64,000 bases of DNA from Methylomonas fluvii (GCF_014850975.1 NZ_JACXST010000002.1:1116001-1180000), one strand, 5' to 3'; numbered from the stretch's first letter, positions 8,526 through 17,795 are shown. The notes: a model not told the origin generated them from the letters alone. Translations and numbers: made by a program.

Positions 8526-8917
8526 TACACCCCCTCGCCGATTAGTTCACCTTGGCTAGAAGCCGTTCGCAGGCAACAAAGGCGTATTTGCTCGATCACA
8601 TAGTCACTTTCCGAGCCAACACCAACAATTTCGGCTAATAGCTCTTGCCGACCAGCTTCATGTTTGGATCTGAAATATGATTTTCGTTGTTCGCCGTGGG
8701 CGTTCGGAAAGGCTAAGCGGACATGTTGTAGCACAACATCGTTTTGCGCCTTGGTGGCAAATAGCGGGCTGTGATACTTGCTTTCGTAATCGGCCACGCA
8801 AAAATATTCGACGTGATAAATCGCGGAAATTTCTTTGGACTTTTGAGACTCTTGAGAAGGTTGCTCGGACAAAACATCGTTTTGTGAGCTTTGAAGGGAT
8901 AGATTTTGCTGGTTCAT
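8525..8917 (-). CDS. Hypothetical protein coupled to the integrase
   Basis: A 130-residue protein I do not recognise. The first 30 residues are low-complexity, rich in Gln/Ser; the centre (YHVEYFCVADYESKYHS) looks folded; the C-terminus has a helix with YVIEQIRLCCLR. GAGGTGG precedes the ATG. Its TAA shares a base with the integrase ATG, so the two are co-translated. An excisionase or recombination accessory role would fit the place, but there is no recognisable helix-turn-helix. Confidence 0.6.
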   Translation of the reverse strand: MNQQNLSLQSSQNDVLSEQPSQESQKSKEISAIYHVEYFCVADYESKYHSPLFATKAQNDVVLQHVRLAFPNAHGEQRKSYFRSKHEAGRQELLAEIVGVGSESDYVIEQIRLCCLRTASSQGELIGEGV

Positions 8918-9039
8918 TACGCCACCTCATTGGAGCAAATAATGCAGAGTGCGCCTAAATTTGCGCCTTACTGCGGTTATGTTGCTTCAACTCGACGGCA
9001 ATCCAGTTGATAAGCTATTGATTAGCTTAAAACATTCAG

Positions 9040-9088
9040 TGGTGGGTCGTGTGCGATTCGAACGCACGACCATCGCATTAAAAGTGCT
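9040..9088 (-). other. 3' half of tRNA-Lys(UUU): probable attachment-site core
   Basis: Reading the minus strand, the sequence contains the anticodon loop CTTTTAA, a variable loop, a perfect T arm GTGCG-TTCGAAT-CGCAC, the 3' acceptor strand ACGACCC and an encoded CCA. This matches the 3' half of bacterial tRNA-Lys. No D arm or 5' acceptor strand GGGTCGT is found upstream, so it is not a gene. Such duplicated tRNA 3' ends are left by integrases that use tRNA genes. Confidence 0.85.
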
Positions 9089-9270
9089 ATATCTATTTAT
9101 AACGCATTGATTTAATTTAACTAAAACAAATAGCCTTCACGTTGCTTTGTATATTTGTGCATATCTTTGCGTATCCAAATTACCCAGATTTTACCCAAGC
9201 ATCATTGTCTAGAGTCGCTTCTAGACAATTATTTGGCGTTATTTTTATTTTAAATCTGGAGTTTTTGAAA

Positions 9271-10503
9271 ATGGCTAATGTTAATAAATTTCTGTTCGGT
9301 AACGTAGACTATGAGGGGGATGATTCCAACCCCTCTTACTCAAGTGATGTTCCAGGTGGGCGACATAACAGATGGTTTGACCCCAAACAAATCGCAAGTA
9401 GACGTAATGCAGCTTTAGCTCAAGAAGCCAGCAAATTAAATCGGCGAACTTTTTCAGATGTGACTTTAGAGCCAACCTCTTGGCTACTCGAAGGATTGAT
9501 ACCAAAAGGACATTTGACTGCGCTAGTCGGACCGCCAGGTACCAGCAAAAGTACAATAGCTTGCGCTATAGCGGCAGCCGTCTCTCAAGGTGCCGCGCTT
9601 TTACATCCGAACATTAAATGTAACAAGCGGGGCCGCGTTATTTTGGTAAGCAATGAAGATGACATAGGAACCCTAGCAATCCGATTAACAGCCGCAGGAG
9701 CAGATCTGACTCGTGTCTCTTGTATCAATGCAAAGGAAGGCAAAAATGGCGAGTCACCATTTTCTCTTGCGAACGAGCGTGATCAGAACCGTCTTAGAGG
9801 ACTTAATTATCATTTCGAAGATAATGTTGAGCTGATCATCCTCGATCCATTTCAAATTGCCATTGAAGGTGATCATGCGAATAATGCCAAAGCACGTCAA
9901 GGCTTAGAGAGCGTAGCGAAATTTGCACATGATCTAGATTGTAGCATCTTGGTAATCGCTCACACCGTCAAAAATCCGATTGGTAAGGATCCTAACGCTA
10001 GAATTGCCGGAGCAGCCCCCGTGAGAGAAGTTCCACGTAGTATTCTCTTGACTGGTAAGATCAAAAGTGGCCCCACTGAGAGCCGGGGGACGCATGTTCT
10101 GGTTCAAGTCAAAAACAACCTGGGTAAAACTGACCGTGGCTTCGAGTATTGTGTAAGCGAAGTCGATATTCCTAACTTAACTGGCATTGGCGATCAAAAT
10201 ACAACGATACCATCGGTTAAGATTGTCTTCACGGCTGAAAGATTTGGTTCCGCAGAAGAAATTCTCCAAGAGGCTGAGCGACCTAAACCCGTCAAAAACA
10301 AAACAGACTTGGCAGAGGAGTTTTTGCTAACCACCCTCAAGAATGGACAGAAACCTTTGTTCGAAATCGAAGAGCTTGCATTGCTAGCCAATATAACGAA
10401 AGGGACATTGAAGCTTGCTAAATCGAATTTGAAGATCAAAGCTACCAAGCAGAAGGGAGATGGGCGTTCAATCTGGTCATTGCCGGAGAGTCCCACAGGT
10501 TAA
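9271..10503 (+). CDS. RepA-like AAA_25 ATPase of a mobile element
   Basis: A 410-residue RecA-fold NTPase of the RepA/AAA_25 type. Walker A is GPPGTSKST (about residue 92), followed by RVILVSNEDD and the Walker B strand LIILDPFQ (about 192). CSILVIAHTVKNP is the sensor strand, and a winged-helix-like tail lies near 350-410. Such proteins act as helicase-like replication or primase partners on plasmids, ICEs and phage satellites. The ATG at 9271 is chosen because GGAG stands 9 bases upstream; the longer frame would add 43 unlikely residues. A ParB gene follows in the same direction, so this looks like a plasmid-maintenance unit. Confidence 0.82.
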   Translation: MANVNKFLFGNVDYEGDDSNPSYSSDVPGGRHNRWFDPKQIASRRNAALAQEASKLNRRTFSDVTLEPTSWLLEGLIPKGHLTALVGPPGTSKSTIACAIAAAVSQGAALLHPNIKCNKRGRVILVSNEDDIGTLAIRLTAAGADLTRVSCINAKEGKNGESPFSLANERDQNRLRGLNYHFEDNVELIILDPFQIAIEGDHANNAKARQGLESVAKFAHDLDCSILVIAHTVKNPIGKDPNARIAGAAPVREVPRSILLTGKIKSGPTESRGTHVLVQVKNNLGKTDRGFEYCVSEVDIPNLTGIGDQNTTIPSVKIVFTAERFGSAEEILQEAERPKPVKNKTDLAEEFLLTTLKNGQKPLFEIEELALLANITKGTLKLAKSNLKIKATKQKGDGRSIWSLPESPTG

Positions 10504-10608
10504 TATTGGGCTACCTAGCCACCCTGACCGTGGAGCTGGTAATTCCGCTTCCTTTGGCGGAGTTGCCAGCACTTTGCAGTCAACCTTCATTATCCCCCCA
10601 AAAAAAAC

Positions 10609-11517
10609 ATGCTAAACGTAGACGCTAAAGAAATCCTTTCAAATTTTGATGCTCAGATTGCTCTCAAGGAGCGCCATCGCTTGATCGATGTGAATCTGAT
10701 CGATCCGAATCCTGAGCAACCACGTACCCATTTTCCCGAAGAAACATTAGACCGTCTTGCACAGTCAATCCAGGAAAATGGCCTGCTTCAACCCATTATT
10801 GTTCAAAAATTGGGTGATCGTTATCAACTCATTGCAGGCGAGCGACGATTGCGTGCTTTTATTGAGATGAAAGAGCAAAAAATTCCAGCAATAGTCAGAA
10901 CAGTTGACAATCAAAACATCGCCATTTTGGCTCTAGCTGAAAATATAGTGCGGGAAGATTTGACTGACTATGATATCGGTAAGAAAATTCGAAGCATTGA
11001 GGAGAGGTTCCCTAATAAAAAAGACCTCGCCGCAATGATTGGTATAAATCGAACCGATATGTACCGCTATTTGGCTTTCGATAGTCTACCTGATTTCATT
11101 TTGAATGATTTGGATACGAATCCTAAGCTACTGTCACGCTCTTCGGCAGAGCAGATTAAAAAGATGCTAGCTCATTATACAAATTCCGATACCGTTCGCT
11201 CATCATTAGAGACTGCGTGGAATTTACTGAAAGATGGAAAGCTTCAACAAACCAAAATCACTGCTTACGTTAAAAACAAACTCAAGGAAGTCTGTGGGGT
11301 AAATCAGGCTTCTACTGAAAATTATTTACTGGATGAAAATGGTAGTGAGATTGGCCGGGTAAAACAAACTGGTAAGTACTGGGCCATTGAGCTGGGTGTT
11401 GATGTATTTGACGAGGATCAGCGGAGCCAGATTCTACGTTTTATCCATGGCTTACGCAGCGACCACTCCGGAAGTGTCGCAAGTTGCGACAACTTAGACG
11501 ACCGATGCACGCCGTGA
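10609..11517 (+). CDS. parB: ParB/RepB/Spo0J-family partition protein
   Basis: A 302-residue ParB-type protein. The ParB-N nuclease/CTPase-like domain is clear: LIDPNPEQPRTHF, LAQSIQENGLLQPIIV and the box YQLIAGERRLRAF (about residues 85-97), then ALAENIVREDLTDYDIG and a helix-turn-helix (KKDLAAMIGINRTDMYRYLAF, about 140-160). No ParA is adjacent. The upstream AAA_25 ATPase is a replication-type, not Walker-ParA, protein. No good Shine-Dalgarno precedes the ATG. A CCGTGAT/ATCACGG stem overlaps the stop codon. Confidence 0.88.
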   Translation: MLNVDAKEILSNFDAQIALKERHRLIDVNLIDPNPEQPRTHFPEETLDRLAQSIQENGLLQPIIVQKLGDRYQLIAGERRLRAFIEMKEQKIPAIVRTVDNQNIAILALAENIVREDLTDYDIGKKIRSIEERFPNKKDLAAMIGINRTDMYRYLAFDSLPDFILNDLDTNPKLLSRSSAEQIKKMLAHYTNSDTVRSSLETAWNLLKDGKLQQTKITAYVKNKLKEVCGVNQASTENYLLDENGSEIGRVKQTGKYWAIELGVDVFDEDQRSQILRFIHGLRSDHSGSVASCDNLDDRCTP

Positions 11518-12213
11518 TAGAAGCATCACGGACGGTTCTCAAACTAACAATGGCTCGATTACCAGCGCTCAGTAGACGGGCTTAGATTGCCTTTCTGCAT
11601 GCCCATTTCGAATGGGTGGCTCTGTATTCGGCTGCTAATTCCGCTAATTTAGCAACATTAGCAGGTGTTTTTAGAGAGTATGTAGATTTATTGTTTTTCG
11701 GCTCATATAACAAGTTCTTATTCGCTGTCTTATGCTCTTTTGTTTTCTACCGTACGCCCATAGATTAATGGGCGTGTCTACTGATGACAGGTTAAAACTT
11801 ATCGTAATGCATATCATATGAACTTGCACCAACTAGATATAAAAAACAGATTTAAATTTTACTTGGACTCAAGTGTAAATTAATTTTTGTTATTCATGAT
11901 TGCTAGGGTTTTTTCAGTCTGGGTACTTTTGTATTATATGTTATTAATACACCTCTCCACAGACTCAGGCTTAGCTCAGGCTTTAGGCTTATACCCAGGC
12001 TTAGCTCAGGCTCAGACTTCAGACTGTTATTCTTAAACAGAGGCTTTACTATCTGACATGTCGATACTCCCTAAGTCTGATCTCTAGCATTTCTCCATAC
12101 AATTAATACATCAAACAGAACACTCTGTGTTCGTTTAGATCAATATTGATTTTTGAAAGATGAATCGAAACTGCAAGTTCATAACTAAATCAATCAAACC
12201 AAGAGGTTTTGTC
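11518..12213. other. Gene-free, origin-like region between parB and the Gp2-like gene
   Basis: Almost 700 bases without a credible gene. It holds hairpins GCCCATT/AATGGGT (about 11600) and ACGCCCAT/ATGGGCGT (about 11753-11775), a long AT-rich stretch (about 11800-11940), and the TCAGGCT repeat cluster at 11964-12030. AT-rich DNA next to iterons and a replication-type gene resembles a plasmid or satellite replication origin. Confidence 0.5.
11966..12012. repeat. Iteron-like direct repeats
   Basis: The 17-mer CAGGCTTAGCTCAGGCT occurs twice, at 11966-11982 and 11996-12012, 30 bases apart. Both contain two TCAGGCT-type heptamers, and looser copies (TTAGGCT, CAGACT, TCAGACT) continue on both sides, giving about eight units in 65 bases. 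Confidence 0.65.
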
Positions 12214-13230
12214 ATGAACTCATTAAGCAACAAGCTCATACAATTAGGACAACTCACTGAAACCATCATCAATCACCCTGACGATCCGCTCTACATCGTC
12301 ATCGATCAAGGCAATGGGATACTACAAGTGATGCCTACAGAACTTGCGATCTATATCGAACAAACTGTTCAACAGTGTTTGTTCGTGGTATTGAATCAAT
12401 TCCCGATACATGGCTTCCATCCCTACGTAAGCGTTTTCGTCAACACTGTACTTGACTGTGATCTACCCGCTGCCATTGAACGGCATCGATCACTAAAAAA
12501 ACAAAACGATCTGTATCAGGTCGGTATCGACTACGAACTGATGTTAGACCTTATCACACGTATGAAAACGAGTGTTAATAACATACTTGGAATGGCAGGG
12601 AGTGTCGAGTTTAAAAAATTGATCTATAACGCCCATCGTTCAGCGAAGAAGAATCATGACGGCATGATCCGTTACATCGATTCCTTGTTCGAGCATTACT
12701 CACGCTTGCAAGTGATTCGGTTGGACTTACACTATCACAAAGGTCATGCCATCCAACGTTACGACGATATCTCGACACGCTATTGGCAAGCTAAAAATGA
12801 CTTCAAACATCTGTTAAACAACGCCAAGATGAACAGCCTGTTTGATGCCATGGTGGGTTATATCTGGTCGCTGGAATATGGATCAGAAAGAGGTTTCCAT
12901 TACCACATCTTCCTGTTTTTTGATGGTTCTAAGGTCAGAGATGATGTTTATCTTGCTTGGCAAATCGGTGAATATTGGAAATCCTTGACCAAATCGTCTG
13001 GTACTTACTGGAACTGCAACGAAAAAAAGAAAGGCTACAGTCAACTTGGTATCGGTATGATTCATTTCAGTGATGCTGAAAAAGTCCACTATCTTAAAAA
13101 AGCAGCTGCATATTTGATTAAAGTTGATCACTACGTGCGGATTCTGACACCGGATAACGGTCGAACCTTTGGCCGTGGCGAGATATTACCTCCTAGAACC
13201 GTTATCAATGGCAGACCTAGAACTGCGTAA
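12214..13230 (+). CDS. Inovirus Gp2-like / YagK-YfjJ-domain replication protein
   Basis: A 338-residue protein of the group annotated as inovirus-type Gp2 or YagK/YfjJ C-terminal domain. The core VIRLDLHYHKGHA (about residue 168), YIWSLEYGSERGFHYHIFLF (about 215-235, with an HYH pair) and a following aromatic block match rolling-circle-like replication proteins of phage satellites and integrated elements. The ATG at 12214 is chosen because AAGAGG stands 7 bases upstream. A hairpin at 13250-13289 follows. A second, decayed copy lies downstream. It probably starts replication of the element from the iteron region just upstream. Confidence 0.75.
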   Translation: MNSLSNKLIQLGQLTETIINHPDDPLYIVIDQGNGILQVMPTELAIYIEQTVQQCLFVVLNQFPIHGFHPYVSVFVNTVLDCDLPAAIERHRSLKKQNDLYQVGIDYELMLDLITRMKTSVNNILGMAGSVEFKKLIYNAHRSAKKNHDGMIRYIDSLFEHYSRLQVIRLDLHYHKGHAIQRYDDISTRYWQAKNDFKHLLNNAKMNSLFDAMVGYIWSLEYGSERGFHYHIFLFFDGSKVRDDVYLAWQIGEYWKSLTKSSGTYWNCNEKKKGYSQLGIGMIHFSDAEKVHYLKKAAAYLIKVDHYVRILTPDNGRTFGRGEILPPRTVINGRPRTA

Positions 13231-13249
13231 TGTGGTGATTTGATCATCG

Positions 13250-13289
13250 GTACCGTTGGCATTTGCTTATATAGGCGTGTCAACGGTAC
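13250..13289 (+). terminator. Possible terminator hairpin after the Gp2-like gene
   Basis: Perfect stem GTACCGTTG/CAACGGTAC with a 22-base loop, 20 bases after the stop. Only a short T-containing tail follows, so it may be a weak terminator or an RNA-processing structure. Confidence 0.4.
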
Positions 13290-13573
13290 TTCCTCTTAGT
13301 CATTTAAAAATGCTCTTTAAATAAAACACATTGAAAACAGTGATTGTGATGATTGTGTGATTGATTGCGTTATTTTTGAACAATTGAATAGTTAATAAAA
13401 AACAGTTACTTAAAGATCGCATATCGATCCCAATAATGCCCGCTATACGCCGTTATCGATCAAGGCAAGGGGTTTGTATCAACCAACCCTAAGTCGTTAT
13501 TAAACGGTCTCTATGGCGCTCTGAGAGGCTATTTGTATCCATAGCTGAAACTGTTTCCATTGCATGATTCAAT

Positions 13574-14633
13574 GGCTTTGTTGCATAAACCCAATGTTAT
13601 CCCCATGTTATGGTCAAATTGACTGACTAATCGACCGGATGCCAAAGCCACAACCGCACAAATACCGAACCACGAACTGGCGAGACTACAACCGATCCTT
13701 GAAACAACGCGGCTCGCTATTACTGTGGATTGATAAGGAGATGGAGTGGTTAGCACCTGGCAGTGGCAAGCAAGGTCGGGCAGATAAGTTTTCCGATGCC
13801 GCTATTCAGTTCTGCCTGATGATCAAAAACCTGTTCGGATTGGCGTTGCGTCAAGCCAGTGGAATGGTAGCGAGTCTGTTGAAACTATCGGGACTCGATT
13901 GGTCGACACCGGATTACTCGACGTTATGTCGCCGCCAGCAACGCTTACAGGTCTGCATTTCCTATCGCCCTAATCCGAAAGGATTGCATTTGCTCGTCGA
14001 TAGCACCGGCGTAAAAATGCTGGGCGAAGGCGAATGGAAAACCAAGAAGCACGGCGCCGAGTATCGTCGTCAATGGCGCAAGGTTCATTTGGGTGTCGAT
14101 GCCGAAACCCTAGAAATCCGAGCGATTGAGGTGACTTCCAATCGCGAGGGGGATGCCCAAATCCTGCCGGCGCTACTGAATCAAATTCCCGCCGATGAAC
14201 GCATAGAGTCTGTCAGCGGTGACGGCGCGTACAACACCAAGAAGGCTCATGCCGCAATTTCCGAACGGAACGCCGAGGCCATTATCCCTGTGCGCAAAAA
14301 CGGTAAGCCCTGGAAGGAAAACACCGCAGGCGCCAAGGCTCGAAACGAAATCTTGCGGGCCATACAGCAATTGGGGCGAGCAATTTGGAAGACATGGAGC
14401 GGCTATCATCGACGCAGCCTGGTCGAAACGAAGATGCGCTGCTTCAAATTGTTGGGTGAACGCGTTAATGCTAGGCTCTTCAACAGCCAAGTTGCCGAAT
14501 TACAAATTCGAGTGGCATTACTCAATCGGTTTACCCAACTGGGGACGCCGATGACTGTGGCCATGCCCTAAATCCGTCTTGCGGATTTGGGGTAGGGGAA
14601 ATTTGGCTCTTATTGGGTTTATGCAACAAAGCC
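13574..14633 (+). mobile_element. IS5-family (IS903-type) insertion sequence, complete
   Basis: 1060 bp bounded by inverted repeats beginning GGCTTTGTTGCATAAACCC. It is flanked on both sides by the 9-bp duplication TGATTCAAT (13565-13573 and 14634-14642). The end sequence and the duplication length both match the IS903 group. It contains one complete transposase gene. Confidence 0.93.
13639..14571 (+). CDS. IS5-family transposase (IS903 group)
   Basis: A 310-residue DDE transposase. The catalytic residues sit in LLVDSTGVKMLGEGEW (first Asp, about 117), SVSGDGAYNTKKAH (second Asp, about 196) and RRSLVETKMRCFKLLGERV (Glu, about 264, in the Y-(2)-R-(3)-E-(6)-K context). The N-terminal region (NWRDYNRSLKQRGSLLLWID) is typical of IS903-like enzymes. 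The frame is full length and probably active. Confidence 0.95.
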   Translation: MPKPQPHKYRTTNWRDYNRSLKQRGSLLLWIDKEMEWLAPGSGKQGRADKFSDAAIQFCLMIKNLFGLALRQASGMVASLLKLSGLDWSTPDYSTLCRRQQRLQVCISYRPNPKGLHLLVDSTGVKMLGEGEWKTKKHGAEYRRQWRKVHLGVDAETLEIRAIEVTSNREGDAQILPALLNQIPADERIESVSGDGAYNTKKAHAAISERNAEAIIPVRKNGKPWKENTAGAKARNEILRAIQQLGRAIWKTWSGYHRRSLVETKMRCFKLLGERVNARLFNSQVAELQIRVALLNRFTQLGTPMTVAMP

Positions 14634-15047
14634 TGATTCAATACCAAGATTAACCTGTTCGTTAGAACCGTTATAACTACTAATCTTATGGAAAGTATCG
14701 AACAACACGGTTTATTGCAGCTTGATTCTGATTATCCAGTCATATACGCATTAATAACCAACATGCATCTCTGTGTGAATCAAATCAGACAAGAAATACA
14801 AAGTGATGCGTTTAAAACGATTATCTATAACGCCAATCGCGTGTCAAAAAAAATCATGAGTGAACGATGACTAGAGGGTTAGTATCTCATACGGGACGTG
14901 GCCGTCTTGATTCCGGTACGTTTGATTTTTGCTGTCAAACACAGTTCGCTTTGGATTCTTCACCTCGAATAAATCAAAAACTCGAAATAACAGCTATCTT
15001 TGTCAGCATCGGCTTTAATGATTACGATGCACAGGGGATGAAATTAA

Positions 15048-15659
15048 ATGACAATTCTAGCTAAATTCGAACGCAAATTTCTATTTGGTTTAACCCGTGC
15101 CTTTGCGATGTTTTTTATCTTCACTACGCTGGCAGGTTTATTGATCGGTGGCGTGTTAGTGTTGCTGAATCAGGCAGGTAATCAATCCAGTCAAGTAACG
15201 CCGCAGGATGTCATTGATATTTTAAAACCGTCCTTGCCGGTTGAAAATGCCGCGCCTACCCCTCAAGCCCCTTCAAAACCGCAAGCTAAACATTTGCCTT
15301 TGGGTTTGAAATTACCCTTTATCCTGCAAAAGCATTTCAGTGAGCCTAATAATATGGAGATTCTGATTGGCTGGCTCAACACTGTTCCTTCTGATCAGCA
15401 ACAAGTCTTTTTAGATGAAATGGCGGCAGCAGTTACTCAGGCTGAAAAAGAGCATCTTGCCCCTTTTGATGCAATCAATACCTATCATGAGCTAAAGAAA
15501 GAAAAATTAGCGGCGGAACAACTCTCGGCGGCGGCTCAGAAAGAAGCCTGGCTATGGTATTCCGGCGCCATCGGTAGTGCTATTGTCATTATTGCCTTGT
15601 TCAGTTTGATTCTGGTTTTACTGGCCATTGAACGCAATACCCGTCAGGATGGGGAATAA
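15048..15659 (+). CDS. Two-TM membrane protein, unknown function
   Basis: A 203-residue protein with one membrane helix at each end (about 15-40 and 168-192), giving a large middle loop. The first part of the loop is Pro/Ala-rich (PTPQAPSKPQAK); the rest is helical with a Glu/Lys/Ala coiled-coil pattern (about 120-160). The family is not recognised. Four bases separate its stop from the following lipoprotein ATG, so the two form an operon and may work together in the cell envelope. Confidence 0.65.
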   Translation: MTILAKFERKFLFGLTRAFAMFFIFTTLAGLLIGGVLVLLNQAGNQSSQVTPQDVIDILKPSLPVENAAPTPQAPSKPQAKHLPLGLKLPFILQKHFSEPNNMEILIGWLNTVPSDQQQVFLDEMAAAVTQAEKEHLAPFDAINTYHELKKEKLAAEQLSAAAQKEAWLWYSGAIGSAIVIIALFSLILVLLAIERNTRQDGE

Positions 15660-15663
15660 GCAC

Positions 15664-17424
15664 ATGAAAAAGTTTGCCTACACCTCGCTGGTGTTGTTAT
15701 TGGCGGCATGCAGTCAATCGGACCAACCCAAGTCCGATCAGTATCCTGGCTTTGTGCAGATCGGTACAGATAGGGAAACATCGCACTTATTTGTCGATAT
15801 GGATTCGGTGAAGCGGGATGCCAACGGTAACGTAACCTTCAAACAGCTGCGGGTACTGGATAGCGGTAGTTACGCGATTCAGGATGCGGTCACCAACTGT
15901 CGCGATACTTATAAAGGCTTAGCCGGTACAAAATTTACAAAAGACGGCGTCAGGGACGCCGATTATCCAGCCGATTCCTCGTTTAATGCTTACCGAGAGC
16001 AACCGGCGTTATCTGCACTCGTCAACAAAGCATGCGAGAAAGCAGAGGAAAGTCGTGTCATTGTGGGGACGTTTGATGACATAAAAGCTTTGGAATTAGT
16101 TTATGGTCCTTACCATCCTGAATTGAAAGGTGCTTATTGGACCACTATCAATCCACCTGCCGGCTTAAACCAGTCAGCTTCCGAGTTTTCCGGCAAGGAT
16201 GGTGTTGTACAAATCGTGTTTTCTGAAGAATACACGGAGGGCAAAGACACGAAACACATCATATTCACGCAGACTCAACTAACCGATGGCAGTAACGATT
16301 GCCATCCCTGCGGTCCGTTGTTGGGTGCTATTGTCTTCGTTCGCGTCGGCGATAAATGGCGCATTGAATCCGATAACCGTTATTTAGACATCATGGGTGT
16401 ATACGGGGCGCCGCCTGAGCTAAGTTGGATCAATCTCGGCAAAAATACTCATGCCATTTCGGCCAAGCTCACCGATATGCATCAAGGCGTCATCTCGGCT
16501 TATATGAGTATTTACACATTGAAAGCCGTTGGCTGGAATCAGATACTGGAATCGCTGGATGAGAGCGAAACCATTAGCGACCTGCATTTAAATCTGAACA
16601 ATAGCAATCCCGAACAGAATTATGCAGAAGCCACGGTAGTATTAAATTTCGATGATGAAGGCAAAAAATCGGTGGTTGAAAAAAAATATAGCTTCGACGG
16701 CAACCGTTATCAACTGAATAATCCTACCCCACACACTACGATTGACTCACACGCAGCAACGTCTAATATCAATACCAGTAGACCAATTCCTGAAAATTCG
16801 AGCACTTCCGCAGATCAAATACCGGTACCTGGCCATGTCGTGGGCGATACCTATATTACCGAAGTGATCAATCTGGCTGATAACAAACCAGGGATAAAAA
16901 CCGAACGTAAAGTGGTGTATTCGGACGCGACAAAAATGGTGGTGGAGTCGAAAAGCCTATCCAGTAAAAAAGGCACTGTGAGAGTATTGGATTACACGCC
17001 GGAATGGAACTTAGTTCGGTCAAGAAATCCGGATGGTAGTGGACTGGATTACGCACCCGCATTGAAGTATTACGACTTTCCTTTGTCGACCGGGAAAAAA
17101 TGGCAACAAACCAGTATTGAAACCGATATAAAAACCGGCGCACAACGCAAACACACGCTGTCATCGGAGGTTTTGGGCAGGGAAAGAGTGACCGTTCCAG
17201 CCGGCACCTTCAATGCTATCAAACTGATCACAAAATCAGAACTGGTTGACCTTGCTAAAGGTGAAACCACTTTTGGTTCCGACACGTCATGGTATGTTCC
17301 AGAAATCCGTCGTAGCGTGAAATCAGAAACTGCTTCCCGAAAGCCCGATGGCACAGAAGATAGGCAAATTATTCAACTGATTGAATATAAACTTGGAAAT
17401 GCAGAAGACATAAAAGGAGATTAA
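15664..17424 (+). CDS. Large lipoprotein with surface-adhesin-E-like N-terminus
   Basis: A 586-residue secreted protein. The signal sequence MKKFAYTSLVLLLAAC ends in a lipobox (LLAA|C), so it is a lipoprotein. Residues about 30-140 (FVQIGTDRETSHLFVDMDSV...ALVNKACEKA) resemble the surface-adhesin protein E / CNP1-like fold. A linker rich in Ser/Thr/Pro separates this from a C-terminal beta-rich domain (about 400-580). The ATG at 15664 follows GGGGA at 7 bases. The last 27 codons have a diverged copy at 34850-34930, evidence of a former paralogue. Function unknown. Confidence 0.75.
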   Translation: MKKFAYTSLVLLLAACSQSDQPKSDQYPGFVQIGTDRETSHLFVDMDSVKRDANGNVTFKQLRVLDSGSYAIQDAVTNCRDTYKGLAGTKFTKDGVRDADYPADSSFNAYREQPALSALVNKACEKAEESRVIVGTFDDIKALELVYGPYHPELKGAYWTTINPPAGLNQSASEFSGKDGVVQIVFSEEYTEGKDTKHIIFTQTQLTDGSNDCHPCGPLLGAIVFVRVGDKWRIESDNRYLDIMGVYGAPPELSWINLGKNTHAISAKLTDMHQGVISAYMSIYTLKAVGWNQILESLDESETISDLHLNLNNSNPEQNYAEATVVLNFDDEGKKSVVEKKYSFDGNRYQLNNPTPHTTIDSHAATSNINTSRPIPENSSTSADQIPVPGHVVGDTYITEVINLADNKPGIKTERKVVYSDATKMVVESKSLSSKKGTVRVLDYTPEWNLVRSRNPDGSGLDYAPALKYYDFPLSTGKKWQQTSIETDIKTGAQRKHTLSSEVLGRERVTVPAGTFNAIKLITKSELVDLAKGETTFGSDTSWYVPEIRRSVKSETASRKPDGTEDRQIIQLIEYKLGNAEDIKGD

Positions 17425-17645
17425 CTTATCCTATTTTAGAAGCCACGGCATCTTGAAGTTTTAATATGTTTGCTACTGCTATGACTAAAAGTCAGAATAT
17501 ACGCCGCCTCTGGCGTTGTTAGCTTGGAAAAAGTCAAAACTTCATAGTGCCGGATCTATAGCTAATTTATTGAACAAGTCGATCAGTATTTTCTTGACTG
17601 ACCACCGTAACCAAGGATGACGACTCAGAACAGTGACCAGTTTAG

Positions 17646-17795
17646 GTGAAATTTTTATTCGTCGTTTTAACGGTGCTGTTTTCTACGGCCATTTTACTGG
17701 TCGCCGGTTTTCAGCTGATTCGCTTGCTCGTCAGCGAAATGGCCGACTTTGTGTTGGAAGCTTGGCGAAGTCCCGAACTGCGATCTATGCATTGA
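17646..17795 (+). CDS. Possible 49-residue membrane protein
   Basis: A short frame starting with GTG directly after a TAG: VKFLFVVLTVLFSTAILLVA, one strong membrane helix, then an amphipathic tail ending WRSPELRSMH. The helix and charge pattern look real, but no Shine-Dalgarno is evident and the frame cannot extend upstream. It may be a small membrane gene or a truncated remnant. Confidence 0.35.
   Translation: MKFLFVVLTVLFSTAILLVAGFQLIRLLVSEMADFVLEAWRSPELRSMH

Larger units (their letters stand above)
13443..14872 (+). pseudogene. Decayed second Gp2-like gene, split by an IS
   Basis: Before the IS, the frame LYAVIDQGKGF (from 13443) matches LYIVIDQGNGI of the intact Gp2-like protein. After the IS, the frame from about 14688 (YPVIYALITNMHLCVNQIRQ...FKTIIYNANRVSKK) matches the middle of that protein (YELMLDLITRMKTSVNN...FKKLIYNAHRSAKK). 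Stops and frame changes interrupt both parts, and the C-terminal replication core is missing. It is a diverged paralogue, not a recent copy. Confidence 0.7.

Noticed and set aside
9040-9088. A complete tRNA-Lys gene
   Set aside because: The D arm and 5' acceptor strand are absent; the DNA upstream is unrelated.
11518-12213. Retron or CRISPR-like array in the repeat region
   Set aside because: No reverse transcriptase or Cas gene, and the repeats are too short and irregular.
17490-17535. Third copy of the structured repeat
   Set aside because: Only TAACAACGCC and a short GCC/GGC stem are shared; the outer stem is missing.
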